Source of the DNA: Actinomycetota bacterium
Lineage (GTDB): Bacteria > Actinomycetota > Acidimicrobiia > Acidimicrobiales > CADCSY01
Length of the DNA: 43,037 nt
NCBI GenBank assembly: GCA_016781135.1
Contig: JADDQY010000055.1
Coordinates: 1-43,037, forward strand
Reading direction: 5' to 3'
Below, one piece after another: positions 32,806-41,456 of the stretch (the first letter of the stretch is position 1; each line of letters starts with the position of its first letter). Below the pieces are notes generated by a model. It saw nothing but the letters and a program-made list of their open reading frames with translations, ran no database searches and was not told the DNA's origin. Made by a program: the position numbers and the translations under genes.

Positions 32806-32886
32806 ACTCTATTGCCTCGACCGCCCTCGTTCCGACGCCAGGAACGGGCGTCGAGCTGGGGTCGAAGAGGCATCGTCTCGTAGGCT
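32806..32886. promoter_or_regulatory. Divergent leaderless promoters of fabI and the F420 oxidoreductase
   Basis: Minus strand: TAGAGT (32811-32806), 6 bases before ATG 32799. Plus strand: TAGGCT (32881-32886), 7 bases before GTG 32894. Neither gene has a Shine-Dalgarno sequence. Confidence 0.55.
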
Positions 32887-32893
32887 GCGTCCC

Positions 32894-33559
32894 GTGAATA
32901 TCGCCGTGCTCGGAGGGACCGGCCCTGCCGGGCGCGCCCTCGCCGCTCGCCTGGCCTCGGTCGGATTCGACGTGGTCATCGGCTCCCGCTCGAAGGAGCG
33001 GGCCCTGGAGGTCCGCGACCAGCTCGTGGTTAGGTGGCCGGACCGGTCGCTACCGATCGATGGTGCCGACAACGAGCAGGCGGCCGACGCCGACGTGGTC
33101 GTGGTGGCCACGCCCTGGGACGCGGCAGCGACCACGGTTCGCTCCGTCGAGCGCCAGCTGCACGGCAAGGTGGTGATCTCGATGGCGAACGCGCTCGCCA
33201 AGGTCGGCCACGAGTTCCAGCCGCTGGTGCCGCCTCGAGGTTCGGTGGCGGCGAGCGTGCAGGCGGCCGTGCCTCACGCCAAGGTGGCGGCTGCCTTCCA
33301 CCACCTCCCTGCTCGCGAGCTGGGCGCCATCGACCACGACATCGAGTCCGACGTGCTCATCTGCTCCGATCACCCGGTGGCCACCCAGACCACGGCCGAG
33401 CTGGTCCGCCGCATCCACGGCGGGCTGCGCCCCCTCGATGCCGGCGAGCTGTCCAACGCCGCTCCCATCGAGGCCTTCGCCGCCGTGCTGTTGCAGCTCA
33501 ACGCCCGGTACCGCACGCGCGTCGCCATCAAGCTCACCGGCATCGCCGACCCCGGCTGA
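32894..33559 (+). CDS. npdG: F420-dependent NADP+ oxidoreductase
   Basis: A 221-residue reductase. MNIAVLGGTGPAGRALAARLASVGFDVVIGSR is the N-terminal nucleotide-binding fold with the typical arginine for NADP. VVVATPWDAAATTV and VVISMANAL follow, and AAFHHLPARELG and DAGELSNAAPIEAFAAVLLQLN are hallmarks of the F420:NADPH oxidoreductase (Fno) family. It moves hydride between NADPH and the deazaflavin F420, so the organism should make F420. No F420 biosynthesis gene is seen here. Its stop is 9 bases before the next gene start, so the two are probably an operon. Confidence 0.9.
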   Translation: MNIAVLGGTGPAGRALAARLASVGFDVVIGSRSKERALEVRDQLVVRWPDRSLPIDGADNEQAADADVVVVATPWDAAATTVRSVERQLHGKVVISMANALAKVGHEFQPLVPPRGSVAASVQAAVPHAKVAAAFHHLPARELGAIDHDIESDVLICSDHPVATQTTAELVRRIHGGLRPLDAGELSNAAPIEAFAAVLLQLNARYRTRVAIKLTGIADPG

Positions 33560-33567
33560 TCGTCGCC

Positions 33568-34692
33568 GTGCGTCTCTACGACACCGCTCGCCAGGACGTC
33601 GTGCCCTTCGAGCCCGGTCCGGTGGTCAGCGTGTACACGTGCGGCATCACCCCGTACGACTCGACCCATCTGGGTCACGCCGCCACCTACCTCACCTACG
33701 ACGTGCTGGCCCGGCGCCTGCGCGACCTCGGTCACGACGTGCGCATCGTGCGCAACATCACCGACGTCGACGACCCCTTGCTCGCCAAGGCCCGGCAGCT
33801 CGACGTCCACTACCTCGATCTGGCGGCGGCGGAGACCGCTCGCTTCCAGGCCGACATGCGCGACCTCGACCTGCTGGCGTGCGTCAGCGAGCCTCGGGCG
33901 ACGTCGGCGATCGCCGACATCCGCGGCTTCATCGGGATGGTGCTCGACGCCGGCCACGCCTACCAGGCCGGCGGCGGCGTCTACTTCGACGTCTCGACCT
34001 TCCCCCGCTTCGGCCAGATCAGCCACCTCGACGAGGCGACCATGCTCGCCCTGGCCGCCGAGCGCGGAGGCCGCCTGGACGACCCCCACAAGCGCCACCC
34101 GCTCGACTTCGTGCTGTGGCAGCCGTCGGGCGACGGAGAGCCGGCGTGGGATTCGTTGTGGGGTCGCGGGCGGCCCGGCTGGCACATCGAGTGCTCGACG
34201 CTGGCCCTGCGCGAGCTCGGCACCGCCATCGACCTGCACGGGGGCGGCACCGACTTGATCTTCCCCCACCACGAGTGCGAGGCGGCGCAGTCCGAGGCGG
34301 TCACCGGGGAGCCCTTCGTGCGCCACTGGATGCACACGGCGATGGTCGGTCTGGGTGGCACCAAGATGTCGAAGTCCCTCGGCAACCTGGTGTTCATCAG
34401 CGACCTGTTGAAGGACTGGGAGGCGGCGGCCATCCGCCTGGCCATCACCGACCACCACTACCGCACCGACTGGGAGTGGACCGACAACCTGCTGGGCGTC
34501 GCCGCCGCCCGCCTCGATCGCTGGCGGGGCGCTGGCCCCGGTGACGGCGCCCTTGGTGACGTCCGGGCGGCCCTCGACGCCGACCTCGACACCCCCGCGG
34601 CCATCGCCGCCATCGATGCCGCCGCCTCTTCGGGCCGCGGCGTCGACGCCGCCGCCGGCCTGCTCGGCATCACCCTCACCCCGTCGCCCTAG
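33568..34692 (+). CDS. mshC: MshC-like cysteine ligase (class I aminoacyl-tRNA synthetase fold)
   Basis: A 374-residue protein. The N-terminal motif is TCGITPYDSTHLGHAATYLTYDVL, where the tyrosine-aspartate-serine/alanine pattern is that of MshC rather than the CGPTVYD-type of CysRS. The HIGH motif is HLGH, zinc ligands lie in IECSTLAL and FPHHECEAAQ, and KMSKS is intact. Known MshC joins cysteine to glucosaminyl-inositol in mycothiol synthesis. It has no anticodon-binding domain and is somewhat shorter than the ~410 residues of mycobacterial MshC, lacking the N-terminal ~20 residues. A short CysS cannot be fully excluded. GTG 33568 is the only start consistent with the family beginning (VRLYDTARQ). 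Confidence 0.8.
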   Translation: MRLYDTARQDVVPFEPGPVVSVYTCGITPYDSTHLGHAATYLTYDVLARRLRDLGHDVRIVRNITDVDDPLLAKARQLDVHYLDLAAAETARFQADMRDLDLLACVSEPRATSAIADIRGFIGMVLDAGHAYQAGGGVYFDVSTFPRFGQISHLDEATMLALAAERGGRLDDPHKRHPLDFVLWQPSGDGEPAWDSLWGRGRPGWHIECSTLALRELGTAIDLHGGGTDLIFPHHECEAAQSEAVTGEPFVRHWMHTAMVGLGGTKMSKSLGNLVFISDLLKDWEAAAIRLAITDHHYRTDWEWTDNLLGVAAARLDRWRGAGPGDGALGDVRAALDADLDTPAAIAAIDAAASSGRGVDAAAGLLGITLTPSP

Positions 34693-34775
34693 ATCGTCGT
34701 TCGTTCGTCGCCTGTCCCACTACGCGCGGTGGAGCATGCGAAAAGAACAGGAGGGGCCGGGTGGAGGCCGCCCGG

Positions 34776-34781
34776 TACCAT
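34776..34781 (+). promoter_or_regulatory. Leaderless -10 of thrS
   Basis: TACCAT ends 7 bases before ATG 34789, with no Shine-Dalgarno. CCGGG/CCCGG arms (34757-34775 region) form a small hairpin just upstream. I see no T-box-like leader. Confidence 0.5.
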
Positions 34782-34788
34782 CGGCCCG

Positions 34789-36735
34789 ATGGCGGCCCCG
34801 ATCAGCGTGACCCTGCCCGACGGGTCAGCGCGCACCCTGCCGCTGGGATCGACGGCAGCCGACCTCGCCGCCTCGATCGGTCGGGGCCTGGCCAAAGCGG
34901 CGGTGGCCGCCACCGTCGACGGCGCTCCGGCCGACCTCACCACGCCTCTGCCCGACGGTGCCGAGGTCGCCGTCGTCACCGACGACACCGAGGCGGGGCG
35001 GGCGGTCCTGCGCCACTCGACCGCTCACGTGCTGGCTCAGGCCGTGCTCGACTTGTTCCCCGGGGCCAAGTTCGCCATCGGCCCCCCGATCGACACCGGC
35101 TTCTACTACGACTTCGAGCTGCCCGGCGGTGCCAGCTTCACCGACGACGACCTGGCACGCATCGAGGCTCGCATGCGCGAGATCGTCGCCGACAACCAAC
35201 CCTTCGTGCGCGAGGAGCACAGCCGTGACGAGGGCCTGGCGCTGTTCGCCGACCAGCCCTACAAGCGGGAGATCATCCAGGGCGTCGACGTCGCCGAGGG
35301 GGCCGGTGGGTCGGCGGTGAGCGCCTACCGCAACACGGATCGCTTCGTCGATCTGTGCCGGGGGCCCCACGTGCCCAGCACCGGGCGACTGGGTCACTTC
35401 AAGCTCCAGAAGGTGGCCGGCGCCTACTGGCGGGGCGACGAGCACCGTCCGATGTTGCAGCGCATCTACGGCACCGCGTGGGAGTCGAAGGCGGCGCTCG
35501 ACGCTCATCTGGAGCAGCTCGCCGAGGCCGAGGCGCGCGATCACCGCAGGCTCGGCGCCGAGCTCGACTTGTTCAGCTTCCCGGACGAGATCGGTAGCGG
35601 CCTCGCCGTGTTCCACCCCAAGGGGGGGACGGTGCGCCGGTTGATGGAGGACTACTCCCGGCGCCGGCACGAGCAAGCCGGGTACGAGTTCGTCTACACC
35701 CCCCACATCTCCCGGGCGTCGCTGTTCGAGAGGTCGGGGCACCTGCAGTGGTTCGCCGAGGGCATGTACCCCCCGATGGAGGTCGAGGGCGGGGCGTACT
35801 ACCTCAAGCCCATGAACTGCCCGTTCCACATCCTGATCTACCGGTCCCGGGGGCGCTCCTACCGGGAGCTGCCGCTCCGGCTGTTCGAGTTCGGCACCGT
35901 CTACCGCCACGAGAAGTCGGGGGTGGTGCACGGGTTGACCCGGGTGCGGGGCCTCACCATGGACGACGCCCACATCTTCTGCACCCGGGAGCAGATGGCG
36001 GGCGAGCTCCACGAGCTGCTGTCGTTCGTGCTCGACCTCTTGCGCCACTTCGGCCTGGGCGACTTCTACGTGGAGCTGTCGACCAGGCCCGAGGGCAAGG
36101 CGGCGGGCACCGACGAGGAGTGGGCGGAGGCCACCGAGGCGCTCCGCAAGGCCGCCGAGGGCATGGGCTTCGACCTGGTCCTCGACGAAGGGGGCGGTGC
36201 GTTCTACGGCCCGAAGATCTCGGTGCAGACGCGCGATGCCATCGGGCGAACCTGGCAGATGTCGACCATCCAACTCGACTTCCAGCTTCCGCAGCGCTTC
36301 GACCTCACCTACGTAGGCGCCGACAACATCCGGCACCGGCCGGTCATGATCCACCGGGCGCTGTTCGGATCCATCGAGCGCTTCTTCGGGATCCTGGTCG
36401 AGCACTACGCCGGCGCCTTCCCTACGTGGCTGGCCCCGGTGCAGGTTCGGGTGCTGCCCGTGCGCGACGACCACCAGCCCTATGCCGCCGAGGTGATCGA
36501 GCGCCTCGGTGCCGAGGGCCTGCGGGTGGAGCTCGACGACGCCAGCGACCCGCTCGGGACGCGGATCCGCCGAGCCAAGCTGGAGAAGCTGCCATGGGTC
36601 CTGGTGGTGGGCGACGACGACGTGGCCGCCGGAACCGTGGGGGTGAACCCCCGCAGCGGAGGGGTCGAGCGGGGCGTGGCCGTGGACGAATTCGTGGCCC
36701 GGCTCCACGCCGAGGTCACCAGCCCGACCGGCTGA
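34789..36735 (+). CDS. thrS: Threonyl-tRNA synthetase
   Basis: A 648-residue ThrRS with the full set of domains. TGS comes first (about 4-65, VTLPDGSARTLPLGST). The editing domain contains HSTAHVLAQAV and the second motif DLCRGPHVPSTG. The class II core has MNCPFHILIY (zinc cysteine), RYELPLRLFEFG and FEFGTVYRHEKSGVVHGLTRVRG-type motif 2, and HRALFGSIERFFGILVEHY (motif 3). The anticodon domain is at the end. ATG 34789 is preferred over 34729 because of the leaderless promoter and the standard N-terminus. It heads the conserved thrS-HIT-pgsA-acyltransferase order of actinobacteria, here interrupted after HIT. Confidence 0.97.
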   Translation: MAAPISVTLPDGSARTLPLGSTAADLAASIGRGLAKAAVAATVDGAPADLTTPLPDGAEVAVVTDDTEAGRAVLRHSTAHVLAQAVLDLFPGAKFAIGPPIDTGFYYDFELPGGASFTDDDLARIEARMREIVADNQPFVREEHSRDEGLALFADQPYKREIIQGVDVAEGAGGSAVSAYRNTDRFVDLCRGPHVPSTGRLGHFKLQKVAGAYWRGDEHRPMLQRIYGTAWESKAALDAHLEQLAEAEARDHRRLGAELDLFSFPDEIGSGLAVFHPKGGTVRRLMEDYSRRRHEQAGYEFVYTPHISRASLFERSGHLQWFAEGMYPPMEVEGGAYYLKPMNCPFHILIYRSRGRSYRELPLRLFEFGTVYRHEKSGVVHGLTRVRGLTMDDAHIFCTREQMAGELHELLSFVLDLLRHFGLGDFYVELSTRPEGKAAGTDEEWAEATEALRKAAEGMGFDLVLDEGGGAFYGPKISVQTRDAIGRTWQMSTIQLDFQLPQRFDLTYVGADNIRHRPVMIHRALFGSIERFFGILVEHYAGAFPTWLAPVQVRVLPVRDDHQPYAAEVIERLGAEGLRVELDDASDPLGTRIRRAKLEKLPWVLVVGDDDVAAGTVGVNPRSGGVERGVAVDEFVARLHAEVTSPTG

Positions 36736-36736
36736 G

Positions 36737-37237
36737 GTGCCCCTCGAGCGCCTGTGGGCGGGCTGGCGGGGCGAGTACGTCGACAGCGGCCCTGGCGGGG
36801 GCGAGGCCTGCGTGTTCTGCACGATCCTCGCCAGCGGCGAGGACGACTCCGCCACCTTCGTGCTGTGGCGGGGTGAGTCGACGGCAGTGGTCCTCAACGC
36901 CTTCCCCTACACGAGCGGCCATGTCCTCGTGCTGCCCCTCCGCCATGTCGCCGACCTCGAGCAGCTCAACGGCCCGGAGACGGCCGAGCTGTGGTCGACG
37001 GTGACGGCGGCGGTGGTGGCGATCAAGGAGGCGTACCGTCCCGGGGGCCTGAACGTGGGCTCCAACCTCGGGCGATCGGCGGGGGCGGGCGTCCCCGGCC
37101 ATCTCCACGTGCACTGCTTGCCCCGGTGGAACGGGGACACCAACTTCATGACCTCGCTGGCCGAGGCGAGGGTCCTACCCGAGGCGCTGTCCACCACCTG
37201 GCGCCGGCTGCGGAGCGCCTGGCCGTCGCCCTCGTAG
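36737..37237 (+). CDS. HIT-family hydrolase (AP4A phosphorylase-like)
   Basis: A 166-residue HIT protein. A zinc-like CVFC pair precedes the domain, NAFPYTSGHVLVLPLRHVADL follows, and the catalytic triad is HLHVHCLPRW. This group includes the mycobacterial diadenosine tetraphosphate phosphorylase that lies next to thrS. It probably removes AP4A formed by aminoacyl-tRNA synthetases. GTG 36737 starts 1 base after the thrS stop, without Shine-Dalgarno, so translational coupling is likely. Confidence 0.92.
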   Translation: MPLERLWAGWRGEYVDSGPGGGEACVFCTILASGEDDSATFVLWRGESTAVVLNAFPYTSGHVLVLPLRHVADLEQLNGPETAELWSTVTAAVVAIKEAYRPGGLNVGSNLGRSAGAGVPGHLHVHCLPRWNGDTNFMTSLAEARVLPEALSTTWRRLRSAWPSPS

Positions 37238-37326
37238 CCGGGCCCGGTCGGGACCCGTTCTCCTCGGCGCCCACCTCGAGGGGACCGAGCCCTCGACGGG
37301 AGGTAGTGCCCGGGAGGTGCCCCGCC

Positions 37327-37332
37327 TACGCT
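37327..37332 (+). promoter_or_regulatory. Leaderless -10
   Basis: TACGCT ends 8 bases before ATG 37341. No Shine-Dalgarno is present. Confidence 0.45.
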
Positions 37333-37340
37333 CGGCGCCG

Positions 37341-37877
37341 ATGCCCGAGCCCGTTGGGGATGCCGAGGTTCGTGACGCCCTGCCGGAAGACCTGGACGCC
37401 TCGGGGCTCGCCGGTCCCGTCAGCTTCCCCGACAACTCCCGCCGCCGCATCCCCGGCCTGCTCTATCTCGGGGTGGCAGCAGCATGCGTGCTGGTGTGGG
37501 CCGGCGCCGGCGACGCCGTGCTGGTCAACGACGGCTTCCTCTACGTCGCCGTGGCCCTCGCCGGCTTCGGCGTCTACTGCCTGAGCGCGGGTTGGCAGCT
37601 CGGGGTCGACGCCACCGAGGCGCTCGTCCAGGCCACCCGCCACGTCGGCTTCCCGGTTGGCCACGCCTCGGCGTCCATGGGGTGGCGAGGGCTGCGCAGC
37701 CGGCCGACGTGGCGGATCCTCGTCTACTCGGCCGAGGAGCCTCCAGCCCAGCGGGGCCTGGTGCTGGTCGACGCCGTCGACGGCCGGGTCCTCGAGCACT
37801 TCGTCGAGGAAAACCCCGAGGACTGGTCGCAGTACTCGACGTCGTGGTCCACGTCCAGCGATGTCGACTCGTCGTGA
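37341..37877 (+). CDS. Small membrane protein of unknown function
   Basis: A 178-residue protein with an acidic N-terminus, two transmembrane helices (about 38-57 IPGLLYLGVAAACVLVWAGA and 66-85 FLYVAVALAGFGVYCLSAG) and a soluble C-terminal domain. RPTWRILVYSAEEPPAQRGLVLVDAVDGRVLEHFVEENPEDW looks like a single beta-rich fold. No cysteine or catalytic pattern is evident. It takes the place between HIT and pgsA where other actinobacteria have pgsA directly, so the conserved operon is split here. Confidence 0.65.
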   Translation: MPEPVGDAEVRDALPEDLDASGLAGPVSFPDNSRRRIPGLLYLGVAAACVLVWAGAGDAVLVNDGFLYVAVALAGFGVYCLSAGWQLGVDATEALVQATRHVGFPVGHASASMGWRGLRSRPTWRILVYSAEEPPAQRGLVLVDAVDGRVLEHFVEENPEDWSQYSTSWSTSSDVDSS

Positions 37878-37976
37878 TGGTCACGTTGCCCGACCTGTCG
37901 TTCCTCGAGGCAGGCACACCACTGGTCCCCAGCCTTTGGCACTAGCTGCCACTAGACCCCAGGGATCGGCGAGCGC

Positions 37977-37982
37977 TAAGTT
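37977..37982 (+). promoter_or_regulatory. Leaderless -10 for a TTG-started gene
   Basis: TAAGTT ends 7 bases before TTG 37990. Confidence 0.4.
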
Positions 37983-37989
37983 CGTTGCC

Positions 37990-38298
37990 TTGACTGAGCC
38001 CGAAGGTTCGAACTCCTCTGGCCTCCGCATCGAAGTGGAGGTATGGCCCGACGACAAACCGGCAGACGTGGCGATGCATGACCGACCGGTGGCCGAGGTG
38101 ACCGAGGTCCTCGAGACGGTGAGCGAGAAGCTGGCGAGCCTGCGGTCTCCGTCCGAGCCGACCTACCGCTGTCGGGTGGTGGTGAACGGCACGGAGATGT
38201 TGATGGACGTCGTAGACCCGACACCCGAGCTGGCGCCACAGGTGGTGTCGGCGGTGACCCACGTCCTGCTCACCTACACCACGCGCCAGATGATCTGA
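37990..38298 (+). CDS. Small protein of unknown function
   Basis: A 102-residue protein from TTG 37990. It reads LTEPEGSNSSGLRIEVEVWPDD, then MHDRPVAEVTEVLETVSEKLASLR and a final beta-rich VVVNGTEMLMDVVDPTPELAPQVVSAVTHVLLTYTTRQMI. The alternation of strand and helix suggests a small alpha/beta fold, perhaps an effector or regulatory domain. The longer upstream frame overlaps the preceding gene and is not supported. Base composition is lower in GC than in the flanking genes. The next 188 bases, up to the end of the EF-G-like gene, hold no recognisable feature. Confidence 0.55.
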   Translation: MTEPEGSNSSGLRIEVEVWPDDKPADVAMHDRPVAEVTEVLETVSEKLASLRSPSEPTYRCRVVVNGTEMLMDVVDPTPELAPQVVSAVTHVLLTYTTRQMI

Positions 38299-38486
38299 CC
38301 GTTCGTGGACAGGTCGGCAAGAGCCGGTTCTTCCTCGGTCGGCTTCTGCGGTCACCCGTCGGCGACTGAGGCTGTCAGGGCCCGACGCGCGGTTCGACCT
38401 GCTGTCTCCCGCCATCGACAGGTTCGGCTCCTAGAAGTTCCGGAGCAACTGGTCGCAGCTGTACCAGGTGAGCGTGGCGGCCGAGC

Positions 38487-40544
38487 TCAGGCCAGGGCCG
38501 GAGCGGCCAAGCGCTCGACCAGGTGCGCCGGCATCACGTCGTAATGGTCGTGCACGGCGCGGAAGCGCCCTCGCCCGCCAGTGAGCGAACGCAGGTCGAT
38601 GGCGTAGCGCAGCGTCTCCGAGGTGGGAACCATGGCGGTGACCTCCTGCTCGCCCTCGCCCACCGGCTCGGTGCCCTGCACCCGTCCTCGGCGGGCGTTG
38701 AGGTCGCCCATCACGTCGCCCAGCTGGACGTCGGGCACGGTCACGGTTAGCAGCGACACCGGTTCGAGCACCACCGGAGCGGCCTTGGCCAGCGCCTCTC
38801 GGAAGGCGAGGGAGCCGGCCATCTTGAAGCTCATCTCCGAGGAGTCGACCGGGTGGTACTTCCCGTCGAAGCAGGTGACCTTGACGTCGACCACCGGAAA
38901 GCCGTGGGCTCCACCCTGAGCCATGGCTTCGAGGACGCCGCGCTCGACGGCGGGGATGAACTGGCGGGGAATGGCACCGCCCACGACGGCGTCGACGAAC
39001 TCGAATCCCCCGCCGCGAGGAAGCGGCTCCACGCGCACGTCGGCGATCCCGAACTGACCGTGGCCGCCGCTCTGCTTCTTGTACTTGCCCTCGGCCTCGG
39101 CAGCGGCGGTGATGGTCTCCCGGTACGCCACCTTCACGTCCTCGGTGTCGAGGTCGACGCCGAACTTGCGCCGCAGTCGATCCAACGACAGCTGCAGGTG
39201 CGCCTCCCCCATGCCGAGGAGCAGGAGCTGATGGGTGTCGGGGTCGCGCCGCACCCGCAGGGCCGGGTCCTCCTCGCCCAGCCGGTGCAGGGCCCGGGCC
39301 AGCTTGTCGTCGTCGGCCTGGGTGCGGGGCTGCACGGCCACGGCCAGCACCGGCTCGGGAGGCTCCAGCGGAGGCACGACGACCGGCATGGTCCGCGGGG
39401 CCAGGGTGTCACCCGTGACGGTGTCGCCCAGCTTGGCCACCGCCGCCAGGTCGCCGGCCACCACCGCTCTGGTCTGGAGCTGCTCCTTGCCCCGCAGCGA
39501 GAACAGCGCGTGCAGCCGCTCGTCGGTGCCGGTGCGAGGGTTGCGCAGGTGGTCGTCGGGGCGGATCGTCCCCGAGAGCACCTTGAACAGCGACAGGTGA
39601 CCGACGTAGGGGTCGGCGATGGTCTTGAACACGTAGGCCAGCGGTTCGGCCCCAGGATCGGCCACCACCTCGACGTCGACATCACCTCCGCACACCCGGT
39701 GGCGGCGCTCGAGAGGAGAAGGACCGATCTCGCAGATGAAGCTGGCCAGGCGGTCGACGCCGATCAGAGCAGTGGCGGCGCCGCACACGACGGGGAAGAC
39801 TCGGGCCTCGGCGATCCCCTTGGCCAGGACGCCTTCGAGCTCCTCGAAGCTCGGGACGTCGCCTTCGAGGTAGCGCTCGAGCAGGTCGTCGTCAGCCTCG
39901 ACGATGCCCTCCACCAAATGCTCGTGGACCTGGTGCTCGAGTGCTTCCATCTCCTCGGGGATCTCGCCCGAGACTGGCGTCCCGGCGTCGTAGCAGTAGG
40001 CGGTGTCGGTGAGCAGGTCGGCGACGCCGTGAAAGGCGGCGGCCTCTCCGATGGGCAGCTCGAGGGGGGCGATGCCGGTGCCGAAGGTCGAGTGCAGTTC
40101 GTCGAGGGTGCGCTCGAAGCTGGCCCGCTCGCGGTCGAGCTTGTTGACGAACACCATCCGGGGCACCTTCCGTTCGGCGGCGAGGCGCCACACCGCCTCG
40201 GTCTGGAACTCGACCCCCTCCACGGCGCTGACCACGAACACGGCGAGGTCGGCCACCTCGAGGGCGGCGAGCACGTCGGCGACGAAGTCGGCGTAGCCGG
40301 GGGTGTCGATCACGTTGATCTTGCAGCCGTCGAGCTCGAGCGGGGCCACGGCCAGCGACAGCGACATGTGCCGCTCGAGCTCCTCGGGCTCGTGGTCACA
40401 CACCGTGGTGCCGTCGTCGACCCGGCCCAGCCGGGAGATCGCTCCCGCTCGGAACAGCAGTGCTTCGGCAAGGCTGGTCTTGCCCGCTCCGCCGTGGCCC
40501 ACCAGGGCGACGTTGCGGATCTTCGCAGGTGAGTAGTCCTGCAT
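38487..40544 (-). CDS. Elongation factor G-like protein (EF-G paralogue)
   Basis: A 685-residue translational GTPase. G1 is GHGGAGKTSL, G3 DTPGYADF and G4 NKLD. Domain II covers AYVFKTIADPYVGHLSLFKVLSG. Domains III-V contain GMGEAHLQLSLDRLRRKFGVDL, YRETI, KKQSGGHGQFG and the C-terminal GDVMGDLNARRGRVQG. The G1 and the short G2 region (HEPEELERHMSLS) differ from true FusA (AHIDAGKTT, DWMEQE) and fit the second EF-G class common in actinobacteria, whose role in translation is not settled. ATG 40544 is preceded by GGGGAGGGG. TACGGT on the minus strand (40570-40565) could be the -10. It is divergent from pgsA. Confidence 0.92.
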   Translation of the reverse strand: MQDYSPAKIRNVALVGHGGAGKTSLAEALLFRAGAISRLGRVDDGTTVCDHEPEELERHMSLSLAVAPLELDGCKINVIDTPGYADFVADVLAALEVADLAVFVVSAVEGVEFQTEAVWRLAAERKVPRMVFVNKLDRERASFERTLDELHSTFGTGIAPLELPIGEAAAFHGVADLLTDTAYCYDAGTPVSGEIPEEMEALEHQVHEHLVEGIVEADDDLLERYLEGDVPSFEELEGVLAKGIAEARVFPVVCGAATALIGVDRLASFICEIGPSPLERRHRVCGGDVDVEVVADPGAEPLAYVFKTIADPYVGHLSLFKVLSGTIRPDDHLRNPRTGTDERLHALFSLRGKEQLQTRAVVAGDLAAVAKLGDTVTGDTLAPRTMPVVVPPLEPPEPVLAVAVQPRTQADDDKLARALHRLGEEDPALRVRRDPDTHQLLLLGMGEAHLQLSLDRLRRKFGVDLDTEDVKVAYRETITAAAEAEGKYKKQSGGHGQFGIADVRVEPLPRGGGFEFVDAVVGGAIPRQFIPAVERGVLEAMAQGGAHGFPVVDVKVTCFDGKYHPVDSSEMSFKMAGSLAFREALAKAAPVVLEPVSLLTVTVPDVQLGDVMGDLNARRGRVQGTEPVGEGEQEVTAMVPTSETLRYAIDLRSLTGGRGRFRAVHDHYDVMPAHLVERLAAPALA

Positions 40545-40662
40545 CAGGCCCCTCCCCGGCGACCACCGTACCCGACCCGTTGCCGGGTGCTCGGTGGCGG
40601 CTGTGTGATGGTGGAGAGTAGCCATCGCCTGGACCACGTGCTCGGCCCCGTGCCCCCGGTTG

Positions 40663-40668
40663 TATCCT
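40663..40668 (+). promoter_or_regulatory. -10 of pgsA
   Basis: TATCCT lies 46 bases before ATG 40715, and AGGAG sits 7 bases before the ATG, so this message has a leader with a Shine-Dalgarno sequence. Confidence 0.4.
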
Positions 40669-40714
40669 GGCCCGCGCGGCACCTTCCGGGGGTGCTCGGT
40701 CACCAGGAGCGACC

Positions 40715-41407
40715 ATGCTCGACGGACGGTGGAAGAGCGACATCGAGCGACGGCTCCAGCCGGTCGGCACCGACTTGAGCCGAGCCGGCCTCACCGCTGA
40801 TCATCTGACCCTCATCGGCGTGCTCATGGCTGTCGCCGCCTCCCTCGCCATCGCCAACGGGGCGCTACGAGCGAGCGTTCTGCTGCTGGCGGCCAGCGCC
40901 TTGCCCGATGCCCTCGACGGCGCCGTGGCCAAGGCGTCGGGGACGGCCTCGCCACGGGGCGCGTTCTTCGACTCGGTGGCCGACCGTTGCACCGACGCCC
41001 TGCTCCTCGGCGGGGTGGCGTGGTACCTGTCGTCGACCGGCGGTGGGCGCCTCGTCCTGCTGCCGTTCGCCCTGCTCGCCGCGTCGATGCTGGTCTCCTA
41101 CCAACGGGCCAGGGCGGAGTCGCTCGGCTTCGACGCCCGGGGTGGGGTGATGGAGCGAGCCGAGCGCATCGTCATGCTCGGCCTGGGGCTGCTGTTCGAG
41201 TGGGCGCTCGTACCCGTGTTGTGGGTCATGCTGGTGCTCACCGTCTTCACCGCCGCCCAGCGCTTCGTGAAGGTGTGGCGCCAAGCGAGCGTTCCCGCGC
41301 CTCCGCCGGCAGCTGCGGTCCCCGCTCGCCCGTGGCGTCGGCGCCACGCTCGTCCGAGGGCTTCGGCCTGGCGTCAGCGGGCCGGGTCGCATCGCCGTCG
41401 CCCCTGA
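40715..41407 (+). CDS. pgsA: CDP-alcohol phosphatidyltransferase (phosphatidylinositol phosphate synthase-like)
   Basis: A 230-residue membrane enzyme with about six helices. The family motif D-X2-D-G-X2-A-R-X8-G-X3-D-X3-D appears as DALDGAVAKASGTASPRGAFFDSVAD, with Lys in place of the usual Arg. The Asp residues that bind metal and the CDP headgroup are all present. The place in the locus, next to a phosphatidylinositol mannoside acyltransferase-like gene, suggests it makes phosphatidylinositol phosphate in the inner membrane. The C-terminal 45 residues are basic and overlap the next gene's upstream region. The ATG follows a good Shine-Dalgarno (AGGAG). Confidence 0.87.
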   Translation: MLDGRWKSDIERRLQPVGTDLSRAGLTADHLTLIGVLMAVAASLAIANGALRASVLLLAASALPDALDGAVAKASGTASPRGAFFDSVADRCTDALLLGGVAWYLSSTGGGRLVLLPFALLAASMLVSYQRARAESLGFDARGGVMERAERIVMLGLGLLFEWALVPVLWVMLVLTVFTAAQRFVKVWRQASVPAPPPAAAVPARPWRRRHARPRASAWRQRAGSHRRRP

Positions 41408-41456
41408 GGCGCCGGCCTCGTCCCGGTCGAGGATCGGGCGCCGGCTCTCGCCCCTG

